Positions 8,138 through 17,500 of a DNA stretch of 32,609 nucleotides are shown here, piece by piece. Origin of the DNA: Nitrospirales bacterium (GTDB taxonomy: Bacteria; Nitrospirota; Nitrospiria; Nitrospirales; UBA8639); assembly GCA_022824735.1 (NCBI GenBank), contig JAJDZI010000086.1:1-32609 (forward strand), in the 5' to 3' direction. How positions within the stretch are numbered: the stretch's first letter is position 1; every line of letters starts with the position of its first letter. A model generated the notes under the pieces. That model had not been told where the DNA came from. It saw only the letters and a list, made by a program, of their open reading frames with translations, and did not search any database. Made by a program: the position numbers and the translations under genes.

Positions 8138-8430
8138 CCGCCGGAAACGATCTGCGGGATATCGAAGATTTTATTGCGAGAGATTCTGTGCTGCACGCGG
8201 TCGCATTTGTCGATCGCATTCTCGAAACTGCCGAACGAGTCTTCAGCACACCCAATCTTGGTCGTATCGTTCCAGAGTTCAAGCGCGAAAACCTCCGAGA
8301 GGTCATTTTCAGAGGATATCGCATTGTCTATCTTCTCCGGAACGAGGAGATCATCATTCTTCGCGTCGTGCATGGTGCACGAGATTTGCGTGACCTTGTT
8401 CATCGGGAGCCGTGGGATATTTCTCCCTAG
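8113..8430 (+). CDS. RelE/ParE family toxin
   Basis: LRWSLTAGNDLRDIEDFIARDS...AVAFVDRILETAERVFSTPNLGRIVPEF...REVIFRGYRIVYLLRNEEIIILRVVHGARD is typical of ParE/RelE. Confidence 0.88.
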   Translation: MAKLRWSLTAGNDLRDIEDFIARDSVLHAVAFVDRILETAERVFSTPNLGRIVPEFKRENLREVIFRGYRIVYLLRNEEIIILRVVHGARDLRDLVHREPWDISP

Positions 8431-8478
8431 GTTAGTAAGGCTCATTCTTCCCGCAAGTGTTCGGAAGCAGCACGACGC

Positions 8479-11319
8479 ATGGACCTCGTACTCCCCGATA
8501 AACGCTCGAGCATCGGAACGGACCTCAGACGCCTGCTTTCCGCAACGAAGGTCAAGGACGACGTGTCCACCTTACGCGCGTATGCGGTCGATGCCAGCAT
8601 CTATCGTGTGGCGCCCCAAGTGGTGGTGCTCCCGGAACGTGAAACGGATATCGACCTGGTGCTGGACTACGCCGTCACCCGGGGCATTCCATTGACCGCG
8701 CGCGCGGCCGGCACCAACCTCACGGGATCGGCCATCGGGTCGGGCATCATTCTGGACGTGTCGCGTCTCAATCGAATCCTCGAAGTAAACCCCGAGGAGA
8801 AATGGGCGCGCGTGCAACCGGGCATCGTGCTCAACGAGTTGAATGCCCAACTGGCTGCCACCGGCCTCATGTTCGGTCCGGATCCATCCAGTGGCGACAT
8901 GTGCAAGTTGGGCGGGATGTTGGCCAACAATTCGTCGGGACCGCACACCCTGCGGTACGGGTCCGTCAAAGATAACGTGATGTCCATGCGGGTCAGGCTT
9001 GAATCTGGCGGGTGGCTGACTGCAGGCCGCGAGTCCTTGGACGGGGAAGGCGTCCCCCGGGCACTCGCGGGCTTCGAGGGGTTGCACAGGGTCTTTGACC
9101 TGGTGCGTGACAACCTGGATTTCATTCAAGCCAAACGCCCGCGCGTCAGCAAGAACAGCGCGGGGTACAACCTCTTTGACGTGGCTGAGAGCCTCACGCG
9201 CGGAGTCTTTGATCTGCCGAAGCTCTTTGTGGGGAGCGAAGGCACCTTGGGCGTGTTCAGTGAGGCGATGATCCGGCTCGTGGACCGCCCGCGTTCGACG
9301 GTGACCGGCATGATTCACTTTCGGGACCTTGAGGAAATGGGCGAAGCCGTGCATCACCTGTTGCGGCTGGACCCGTTGGCCCTGGAAGTCATGGATGCCA
9401 ACACGTTGGACCTGATCGGCCGGTCGCAGTACGGGATTCCCGGTGATGCCGCGGCAACCCTGCTCATCGAGTTTGATCGAGAGGGTGACCACGGAGGCAT
9501 TGCGCAACTGCGCGAGGCCTGCCGGTCATATCGTCTCTCCGGCGATCCCGTGATCGCGACCGATCCGGAACACCAACGGAATCTCTGGAAGGCCAGAAAA
9601 GCCCTCTATCCGACGCTATACCGGTACGACGCCAGAAAAAAGCCCATCAACTACGTCGATGACGTGGTTGTGGCCGCGGAACACATGGGCGAGTTGATTC
9701 GCTACCTGGACCGGGTCTTCGGTCCCGCGAAGGTCCGGGTAGCGATTTTCGGACATATCGGCAACGGCAATGCTCACGTCGTGCCGTTGTTGGACGTGAA
9801 TAACGAGCAGGATTTCCAGCGCATGGTGGACACGTATTATGAGGTCCACGACACGATTCTCGATCGGTTCAAGGGGTCCGTTTGCGGGGAGCACGGGGAC
9901 GGCCGCGTCCGCGCCGAAATGGTCAGGCGGATGTTCGGCGACGAGTTGTATGGTCTCTTCGTGCAGGTCAAACAGGCCATGGACCCGGCCGGGATTCTGA
10001 ACCCCGGCGTGAAAATCAGCGAGACCGCCTTTACCGAGCACATCGATTTTGAGCGGCTGGGAAAATCCTGCGCGACGTGTGCGAAATGCAACGCGGTTTG
10101 CCCCGTCTACGACGTCTTTCAATCCGAAGACATGAGTTCACGGGGATGGTATGAAATCGTGACTGCGCCGGATTACAGTTATTTGGAGTCCAAGCGCGTC
10201 GTGGAAGCATGTTTGAATTGCAAATCGTGCCGGACGGTCTGCCCGGCGGGGGTGGACGTATCCGAATTGATCCTGCAACGCCGGGCGGAACAGCCGAACG
10301 CCCTGGCCGGGAAAATTTTTGCCCTGCACGCGCAACAGGAGCGGTTCGGCACGTTGATCAAGATGGCTGCCAGAACGCAGGCGTTCTGGGACCGGCCGCT
10401 GGTCCGGAAAATCGGCGAAGTGTTCTTGCGACCGTTCCTGGCGCGTCTCTCCCAACGGGCCCGGCTGCCTTGGAACATGAAACTGCCGCGCCTGGCCGCG
10501 TCGTTGTTACGTGAACGGCATCATGCGCTGTGTGTGGCGTCTCCACCCTCACCCGGTGCAAGCGCCGACCAAACACGGGAAAGCGGCTCTTCGCCAAAGG
10601 TCGCCTATTTTCACGGATGCGCCGCCAACTACTTCGACGACGGCGTGGGCGACGCCGTGATCAACGTCCTGGCGCAATATGGAGTGACACCTGACCTGCC
10701 GCCGCAGCGATGTTCCGGGACACCCATTGAAACGTATGGGCATCGGGCCTTGGCCAAGGAAGGGGCCCGGTATAACGTCAACAACTTCGCCGGATATGAC
10801 GTGATCGTCACGGGGTGCGCGTCCTGTACCCTGGCGCTCAAGGATTATGCCAAGTTGTTTCAGGGTGAACCCGAAGAGCCACGAGCCAAGCGGGTTTCCC
10901 GCAACGTGAAGCACATCGCGGAATACGTCATGGAGTTGGATCCTCAACGCTCGAAACCGGCCGAATCGAACGGGACGCGCAAGGTCACGTACCATTCGTC
11001 CTGTCACCTGCGCGCTGCCGGCGTGACGTCCCAACCCCGGCAGTTGCTGGCAACGACCCCCGGCTTCGACTACGTCGAGATGCAGGATGCCGACCGTTGC
11101 GCGGGCGGGGCAGGCACCTACGTCGTGAAGGATTATGACACCGCTCAACGGATTTTCGAGCGGAAGCGCCGGGCGATCGAACGAAGCGGCGCGGAGATCG
11201 TGGCTACAAGTTGCCCGGCCTGCATGATTCAATTGAAAAACGGCTTGCCCGACGGCACGGCCGTCAAGCATATTGCCCAGGTCCTGGACGAATCGGCCAA
11301 GCATGTTCCTCTCCCTTGA
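8479..11319 (+). CDS. FAD-binding oxidase/dehydrogenase fused to 4Fe-4S and CCG domains (GlcD/D-lactate dehydrogenase-like)
   Basis: PCMH FAD domain (ARAAGTNLTGSAIGSGIILDVSRLNRI), VCGEHGDGRVRA, CATCAKCNAVCP and CLNCKSCRTVCP clusters, C-terminal CHLRAAG...DRCAGGAGTY. Confidence 0.92.
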   Translation: MDLVLPDKRSSIGTDLRRLLSATKVKDDVSTLRAYAVDASIYRVAPQVVVLPERETDIDLVLDYAVTRGIPLTARAAGTNLTGSAIGSGIILDVSRLNRILEVNPEEKWARVQPGIVLNELNAQLAATGLMFGPDPSSGDMCKLGGMLANNSSGPHTLRYGSVKDNVMSMRVRLESGGWLTAGRESLDGEGVPRALAGFEGLHRVFDLVRDNLDFIQAKRPRVSKNSAGYNLFDVAESLTRGVFDLPKLFVGSEGTLGVFSEAMIRLVDRPRSTVTGMIHFRDLEEMGEAVHHLLRLDPLALEVMDANTLDLIGRSQYGIPGDAAATLLIEFDREGDHGGIAQLREACRSYRLSGDPVIATDPEHQRNLWKARKALYPTLYRYDARKKPINYVDDVVVAAEHMGELIRYLDRVFGPAKVRVAIFGHIGNGNAHVVPLLDVNNEQDFQRMVDTYYEVHDTILDRFKGSVCGEHGDGRVRAEMVRRMFGDELYGLFVQVKQAMDPAGILNPGVKISETAFTEHIDFERLGKSCATCAKCNAVCPVYDVFQSEDMSSRGWYEIVTAPDYSYLESKRVVEACLNCKSCRTVCPAGVDVSELILQRRAEQPNALAGKIFALHAQQERFGTLIKMAARTQAFWDRPLVRKIGEVFLRPFLARLSQRARLPWNMKLPRLAASLLRERHHALCVASPPSPGASADQTRESGSSPKVAYFHGCAANYFDDGVGDAVINVLAQYGVTPDLPPQRCSGTPIETYGHRALAKEGARYNVNNFAGYDVIVTGCASCTLALKDYAKLFQGEPEEPRAKRVSRNVKHIAEYVMELDPQRSKPAESNGTRKVTYHSSCHLRAAGVTSQPRQLLATTPGFDYVEMQDADRCAGGAGTYVVKDYDTAQRIFERKRRAIERSGAEIVATSCPACMIQLKNGLPDGTAVKHIAQVLDESAKHVPLP

Positions 11320-11498
11320 TGGGAGAGGACAGAGGTGAGGGTGAGAGCTTGTAGGTGGGATTAGCGTAGCGTAATCCAACAGATGTGCTGCCTCTGTCAT
11401 TCCCGCAAGCTTGTCCCCGACGTTTGTAATCGGGGATCGAGGATGACAAGATGGGGAGTCCTGCGCAGTCTGGAGTCTTACAGAAGGAGGGTTTCACC

Positions 11499-11777
11499 AT
11501 GGTGACGATACGTGTATTCGGACAGGTTTTGCTCCCGTGCGTGGACGAGTCCGAGATTCAATGTGAGATTTCTGAGCCGGTCAGCGTACGGGCGTTATTG
11601 GAAAGGAATCCGGAAACCCTGGGCGGGTTGATGGACTTCCTGCGCAAAGGCGAATTGATGGTCACGATCAATCAAAAAATCAGCACCCTGGAATCGATGG
11701 TCAACGACGGCGACGTCCTGAAATTGACGCACCAGTTCAACCCGGAACACGAAGGCGCCTTGTGGCATAACCCGTAG
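11499..11777 (+). CDS. Small beta-grasp (MoaD/ThiS-like) protein
   Basis: RBS AAGGAGG; VTIRVFGQVLL...SVRALLERNPETLGGLMDFLRKGELMVTINQ...LESMVNDGDVLKL fits a ubiquitin-like sulfur-carrier fold, but there is no C-terminal GG. Confidence 0.5.
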   Translation: MVTIRVFGQVLLPCVDESEIQCEISEPVSVRALLERNPETLGGLMDFLRKGELMVTINQKISTLESMVNDGDVLKLTHQFNPEHEGALWHNP

Positions 11778-11797
11778 GAAGTGAAGTTGTTGCGGAA

Positions 11798-11906
11798 CAT
11801 AGCAAAAACATAGCAAATATAGCATGAAACATAGCAGTTCATAGCAATCATAGCAAAAACATAGCAGGCCATAGCAAGACATAGCACAACATAGCACAAC
11901 ATAGCA
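11798..11906. repeat. Phased array of 11 CATAGCA heptamers (one TATAGCA), period ~10.2 bp
   Basis: Heptamer starts at 11798, 11809, 11818(T), 11830, 11840, 11849, 11860, 11870, 11880, 11890, 11900. Confidence 0.95.
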
Positions 11907-11949
11907 CAAACCTTTAGTCTCCTTCGTTCATTCCCGCCTTTCCCCTCCT

Positions 11950-11992
11950 GTCATTCCCGACGTCTTTAATCGGGAATCCAGCGTCTTTCCTT
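11950..11992. repeat. Dispersed intergenic palindrome (GTCATTCCCGACGTCTTTAATCGGGAATCCAGCGTCTTTCC)
   Basis: TTCCCGA/TCGGGAA arms; related copies around 11398-11452, 13460-13492, 18801-18823 and 30235-30358. Confidence 0.7.
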
Positions 11993-12119
11993 TTTATGCG
12001 GGGTGTTGCCCCCGCGCGACGAGGTCATTTTGTTTCGGCAGAAAGCCGCATCCAGCGGCGCGTTTCGCAAAGAGGCGCAGCCTCCGCCGGGCGGCGGCGC
12101 TCCCGGCGCCCGGCCATGA

Positions 12120-12251
12120 CAGGCCGTGGGCAGCTCACCCCACAGTCTGTCAGACAGACCGCCAATGTAGCCTGTCAATTCACCACTGAATCTACCCTGT
12201 ACAGGCAACAGGGGGTGATACAGGGGTAGAATTGGCGGTCCACGGCCCCTG
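12120..12251. repeat. Nested multi-stem inverted-repeat element (structured RNA or transposon-end remnant)
   Basis: GGCCGTGG/CCACGGCC, GACCGCCAAT/ATTGGCGGTC and CTACCCTGTA/TACAGGGGTAG pairs nested in order, with side hairpins TCTGTCAGACAGA and ATTCA-CCAC-TGAAT. Confidence 0.7.
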
Positions 12252-12353
12252 ATAAGAGGTGAGAGGACGGACGGGTCAGAGAAAATGGCGAGGGAACCAA
12301 CACCGTCATTGCGCACCTAAAGGCGACGGCGGTTTTACGGAATTGACCAACCA

Positions 12354-12369
12354 GTTTCTCTAGAGAAAC
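12354..12369. repeat. 16-bp perfect palindrome GTTTCTCTAGAGAAAC
   Basis: Self-complementary on direct reading. Confidence 0.85.
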
Positions 12370-12548
12370 GGCGCGGTAGGGTGCCGTGCTCACACCCCAC
12401 GCATGCGTTCGTCGAAGTTTTTCTTTTTCCTCGTGAATGCGTTATATATATCCAATGGCAGTAGACCCGACTCTCTCACTGAAGCATCATCATGATTGGA
12501 GAAATTGAAAGGTCGGGTTGAGAGAATGGCGGGACAGGCGAACGGGAT

Positions 12549-12791
12549 ATGAGCAACTATAAATTTACGAGTTATTTTGAAAATGAAGTGTTGAGAAAAC
12601 GCCCTTACTTGAAAAAGGAATGGTGTATCTATGTATTGGAACATGCCATTCACTCTGAAGCTCACGAGCAGAATCGATACCGGTTTTGGGCCGCGGTGCC
12701 AGAACTGGAGGGCCGCTACTTGAGAGTTATTACCCTAGACGATAAACTCACCATCCATAATGCTTTTCCAGACAGGGGGTTTAAGCCATGA
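12549..12791 (+). CDS. Hypothetical 80-aa protein, partner of a DUF2283 gene
   Basis: ATGA-coupled with the next ORF; YVLEHAIHSEAHEQNRYRFWAAVPELEGRYLRVITLDDKLTIHNAFPDRGFKP. Confidence 0.7.
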   Translation: MSNYKFTSYFENEVLRKRPYLKKEWCIYVLEHAIHSEAHEQNRYRFWAAVPELEGRYLRVITLDDKLTIHNAFPDRGFKP

Positions 12792-13012
12792 CGCTGAACT
12801 ATCATGCGGAGACCGATTCACTGTATATCGATTTATCCGGGCGTCCCAGTTCAGAAAGTCAGGAAATTTCCGAAGGGATCGTGCTGGACTATGATCTGGA
12901 TGGCCGGTTGGTCGGGATTGATATCGACAACGCGAGCAACAAAGTTGAACTGAAGACGCTCATCCTGAATCAATTGCCGGGGACCGTGGAAAGCATTGCC
13001 CCGCACGCTTGA
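12788..13012 (+). CDS. DUF2283 domain-containing protein
   Basis: MTLNYHAETDSLYIDLSGRPSSESQEISEGIVLDYDLDGRLVGIDIDNAS is the DUF2283 signature. Confidence 0.9.
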   Translation: MTLNYHAETDSLYIDLSGRPSSESQEISEGIVLDYDLDGRLVGIDIDNASNKVELKTLILNQLPGTVESIAPHA

Positions 13013-13063
13013 GACGTGCCCGCTCACCTAAGAGCGCCGAACGCACGACCCCTTGCGGAATAC

Positions 13064-13097
13064 AGGAGATTCGATAACCGGCATGATCGAATCTCCT
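13064..13097. repeat. Perfect 12-bp inverted repeat AGGAGATTCGAT-(10)-ATCGAATCTCCT
   Basis: Read directly; just downstream of the DUF2283 gene; no T-tract. Confidence 0.85.
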
Positions 13098-13257
13098 ATC
13101 AAGTTTCCATCATCCAGCAGGAAGGCCCCGTCGTGCGGCGGGGAGTCCCCGGGGCGGTTCGCTGGCGGCGGAAGCCGGTGGCAATCTAGTGGCAAGGAAC
13201 AAGCCTCGATCTGCTGAAACACGCATGAAGAAAGGCGATTCGCGATTCGCTTGACGC

Positions 13258-13450
13258 AGGCAAAAGGACCCAAAACCATTGGCGCCCGGGCGTGGCCCTC
13301 CGGGTGCCTGTGCCCCGGTCCCGGTGGTGTGGGCTGCGGAACTCGCTTCGCTCAGACAGTCCTCGCCCTCATATAGAATTTGCGGGACCGGGGCGCAGCC
13401 ACGCCCGCAGGCGCCGGGAAATGGCGCCATGAGATGGTGCCGCGACAAAT
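13258..13450. repeat. GC-rich long hairpin element (GCCCCGGTCCCG ... CGGGACCGGGGC) with TTCGCT loop
   Basis: 12-bp exact arms plus flanking GGGCGTGGC/GCCACGCCC complementarity around a ~60-nt apical loop. Confidence 0.6.
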
Positions 13451-13559
13451 GCAAAAACAAAGACGCTGGATCCCGGATCAAGTCCGGGATGACAAGGGGG
13501 GGAGTGATAGAGTGTAGGCCCCTGTGCCGGTCCGCAAGGGAGAGGAGAGAGTGGCGCGG

Positions 13560-14513
13560 TCAGACGTCGGCCAAGGCGGCCATTTGGCGGAATTTTTCGT
13601 AGCGGTTGGCGAGGAGTTGGTCCGTGGACGTGGTGAGGAGTTGGTTCAGTTGGACGTGGAGGGTTTGGGCAAGGGCTTGACTGGTGCGTTCCACGTCGCG
13701 ATGCGCCCCTCCGAGCGGCTCGGGTACGACTTCGTCGACAATGCCTAATTTGAGTAGTTCCGCGCCCGTCATTTTCAAGGCTGCGGCTGCGGCTTGCGTC
13801 TTGGTGGCGTCCTCCCACAGGATCGCCGCACACCCCTCCGGGGAAATGACCGAGTAGATCGAGTGTTCCAACATTACGATCCGGTCGGCCACACCCAATC
13901 CCAACGCGCCGCCGCTCCCCCCTTCTCCCGTGATGATGGCGACGATCGGCACCTTGAGTCCGGACATCGCGAAGAGGTTTTTGGCAATGGCCCCGGCTTG
14001 CCCGCGTTCCTCGGCTCCGATGCCGGGGTAGGCTCCCGGCGTATCGATAAACGTGACGACCGGGCGTTTGAATTTTTCGGCCAACTGCATCAACCGCAAG
14101 GCCTTCCGGTAGCCTTCGGGATTCGCCATACCAAAATTTCGTGTCACCCGCTCCTTGAAGTTTTGTCCCTTTTCATGACCGATGACGCAAATGGACCGGT
14201 CCCGGAACGTGGCGAATCCGCCCACGACGGCCTTGTCGTCCCCGAAGGTGCGGTCACCGTGGAGCTCGACGAAGTCTTCGCACATGTGCTTCATATAGTC
14301 CAGGATCGACGGGCGTTGGGAATGGCGGGCGATTTGCGTTTGTTGCCAAGGGGTCAGGTTGCTGAAGATTTCCTGCTCCGTCCTGGCCAACCGGCTCTGG
14401 AGAATGCGGATCAGCCGCGGGAGGGCTTTCCTCTCGGACCCCGATTTATTCAGCTTCTCCAGCCGTTCCTCGAGTTCTTTCAACGGTTTTTCAAATTCCA
14501 GAAAATCACGCAT
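13560..14513 (-). CDS. accA: Acetyl-CoA carboxylase carboxyltransferase subunit alpha
   Basis: LHGDRTFGDDKAVVGG, VTFIDTPGAYPGIGAEERGQAGAIA, GEGGSGGALGLGVADRIVMLEHSIYSVISPEGCAAILW. Confidence 0.97.
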   Translation of the reverse strand: MRDFLEFEKPLKELEERLEKLNKSGSERKALPRLIRILQSRLARTEQEIFSNLTPWQQTQIARHSQRPSILDYMKHMCEDFVELHGDRTFGDDKAVVGGFATFRDRSICVIGHEKGQNFKERVTRNFGMANPEGYRKALRLMQLAEKFKRPVVTFIDTPGAYPGIGAEERGQAGAIAKNLFAMSGLKVPIVAIITGEGGSGGALGLGVADRIVMLEHSIYSVISPEGCAAILWEDATKTQAAAAALKMTGAELLKLGIVDEVVPEPLGGAHRDVERTSQALAQTLHVQLNQLLTTSTDQLLANRYEKFRQMAALADV

Positions 14514-14525
14514 GGCAGACTCGCG

Positions 14526-17500
14526 TCACTGAAACGTGACGGTTTCTTTCCCGAGAATTTGCTCCACTTCATACACCAGGTTCGAACTCGGCAAAACGCC
14601 TAAATTCGGCAACGGGGCACTCTCCGCGTGCACCTGGGAATCCAGGTGGAAGTGGAAGGTGACCGGGGCCGGCCCCGGGTGACGGTGTAACACTTCGTGC
14701 AGTTTGGGGAGTTTGCCCCACGTGTCCGGCGTTTCCGCGAGTTGGACGACGACCCGTTTCACTGTCCTGGCCTGCAAGTCGTTCAGGGGCTCCAGCTTGG
14801 TTGCTTTCAAACGAGCACCCGTATCCATGTGATCCACCGTGCCGGCCGCCTGGATGACGGTATCCGCGTTCAGAAACTCCGCACAGTTTTGAAACAGTTC
14901 GGGAAACACGATGACCTCGACCAACCCCTGCAAGTCTTCCATTTGGACGTACGCCATCCGGTTTCCTTTTTTTGTCGTGGTCACCTTGACGCTGCCGATC
15001 ACCCCGCAGATTTTGATTTCCCGGCCTTCATGCGCCTCGTGGAGAGTGGCCGTGTTGTGCGTCGACAACAGGCGGATCGCTTCGGCGTATTGTGTCAACG
15101 GATGCGTGGTGATGTAGAACCCGGTCAGTTCCCGTTCAAATTGGAGGATTTGGGATTGCTGCCATTCATCGATCGAGGGTAGCGGTCGAGTCAGGGGGAC
15201 CGCGTTCGCGCCATCCGTTTCACCGGTCCCGAACAAGGACGTCTGCCCCGAGGCGCGTTCCTTTTGAACGGCGTTGGCTGCATCCAGTGTCTGTTCCATC
15301 ACTGCCGTCAATTGAGCCCGTTTTGCTCCCATGGAGTCAAATGCGCCGACCTTGATCAACCCCTCGATCACGCGCTTGTTGACTTTGTGCAGGTCGATCC
15401 GGCAACAGAAATCGAAAAAGGATGAAAATGGGCCTTCGGCTTCCCGGCTCGCAATGACGGACTCAATGGCGCTGCCGCCGACGTTTTTGATCGCTGCCAG
15501 CCCGAATCGAATGCCTCCCTCCACCATGGTAAAGTTCTTCTGGCTCTCATTCACGTCAGGCGGCAGGATAGAAATCCCGCGTTCACGACATTCGGTGAAA
15601 TAGCCCACCATCTTGTCCGTGTTTCCCATTTCGCTCGTGAGGAGCGCGGCCATGAATTCAGAGGGATGATGCGCCTTCAAGTAAGCCGTTTGGAACGTCA
15701 CCAGGGCATAGGCCGCGGAATGGGACTTGTTGAATCCATACCCGGCAAAGTACGCCATCTGGTCGAAGATCGTTTCGGCTTTCTTTTCCGTGAATCCCTT
15801 GGCCTTCGCTCCCTCGAGAAACAGCGCCTTTTGCTTGGCCATCTCTTCGGGCTTTTTCTTCCCCATGGCCCGCCGCAGTAAATCGGCTTGTCCCAAACTG
15901 AACCCGGCCATGAGATTGGCAATGGCCATGACCTGTTCCTGATAGACCATGACTCCGTAGGTTTCCTTGAGAATGGGTTCCACCGCCGGGGGGTCGTACG
16001 CAATTTTCAAGGGATCGCGTTTGCGCTTGATAAAGTCATCCACCATGCCGCTTTCCAGGGGACCCGGCCGGTAGAGGGCAAGGATCGCGATGAGATCTTC
16101 GAAGCCTTCCGGTTTGATGCGAACCAATAAATTGCGCATGCCCGAACTTTCCAGTTGGAAGATCCCTGAAGTCTTACCGGAGGCCAGCAGCGCGTAGGTC
16201 TCGGCGTCGTTCAGCGGAAGCCGTTCGATATCGAGGCGTTTGTCCTGGACCTGGTTCACCATGGTCACGGCATGGTGAATCATGGTGAGGGTTTTCAGCC
16301 CGAGAAAATCAAATTTCACCAGCCCCACTTTTTCGATGTCCGTCATCGAGTATTGCGTGACGATTTCGTTGTTGGCCGTTTTGTACAACGGCACGTGTTC
16401 GATCAGGGGTTTCTGTGAAATCACGACGCCTGCCGCGTGCGTGGAGGCGTGTCTCGCCAGGCCTTCGAGGGCTTGGGCCGTGTCCATGAGTTCCTTCATC
16501 CGTCCATCGCCGTCAACCAGTTCCTGGAGGCGCGGCTCTTGGGTCAAGGCCTCTTTCAAGGTGATATTGAGCTGTGCCGGCACGAGTTTGGCGACACGGT
16601 CCACTTCGGCGTAGGGAATATCCATCACGCGGCCCACGTCCCGGATGGCGGCTTTGGCGCCCAGCGTTCCGAACGTGATGATCTGGCACACGTGGTCTTC
16701 GCCGTATTTGTCGATCACGTAATTGATGACTTCTCCCCGGCGGTCCATGCAGAAATCCATGTCGATATCCGGCATGCTGACGCGTTCGGGATTGAGGAAC
16801 CGTTCAAAGAGCAGGTTGTAGGTGAGCGGGTCCAGGTCGGTAATGGAAAGGGCATAGGCAATCAAACTGCCGGCCGCCGACCCCCGGCCGGGTCCCACCG
16901 GAATGCCGCGTGACCGGGCAAACTTGATAATGTCCCAGACCACCAGGAAATAGCCGGCGTAGCCCATCTGGGTGAGCACGGCCAATTCTTCCTGAAGGCG
17001 GAGTTGGTAGGCCTCCTGGGGCAGGTTCGACGGCCGGGCTGCCAGGCGTTGGGCCAAGCCTTCCTTGGCCAGGGTTTCCAAATAGGTTTCATGGGTGAAT
17101 CCCTCGGGCACCTGGTAGTGCGGAAGCGACAAGGCGTTGTTGGTCAGGTTCACCCCGCACTGTTCCGCGATGCGACAGGTGTTCAGGACGGCTTCGGGGA
17201 GTTCGGAAAATTCCCGGACCATCTCTGCCGTGGACTTGACGTACAGTTGGTCGGTATCGAACTTCATGCGGTTGGTGTCGCTCAACGTCTTTCCGGTTTG
17301 CAGGCACAGCATGATTTCATGGGGACGCGCGTCTTCTTTTTTCAAATAGTGGCAGTCGTTGGTCCCCGCCAGCGGAATGCCGAGTTTTTTGCTGATCTCC
17401 ACGAGGCCCCGGTTGGCGATCCGTTGATAATCGAGTCCATTGGCCTGGACTTCGAGATAATAATGGTCTTTCCCGAAGATCTCGTGGTATTCCCCGGCGG

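Noticed and set aside
8572-9507. 311-aa minus-strand ORF
   Set aside because: Shadow ORF of the FAD/Fe-S oxidase; no domain signature.
11798-11906. Possible CRISPR array
   Set aside because: Repeat unit is only 7 nt with 2-5 nt gaps; no 24-40 nt repeats/spacers and no cas genes.
11595-11909. Cys/Tyr-rich minus-strand ORFs (e.g. MCYVVLCCAMSCYGLLC...)
   Set aside because: Translation of the CATAGCA array; low-complexity artefact overlapping a supported + strand gene.
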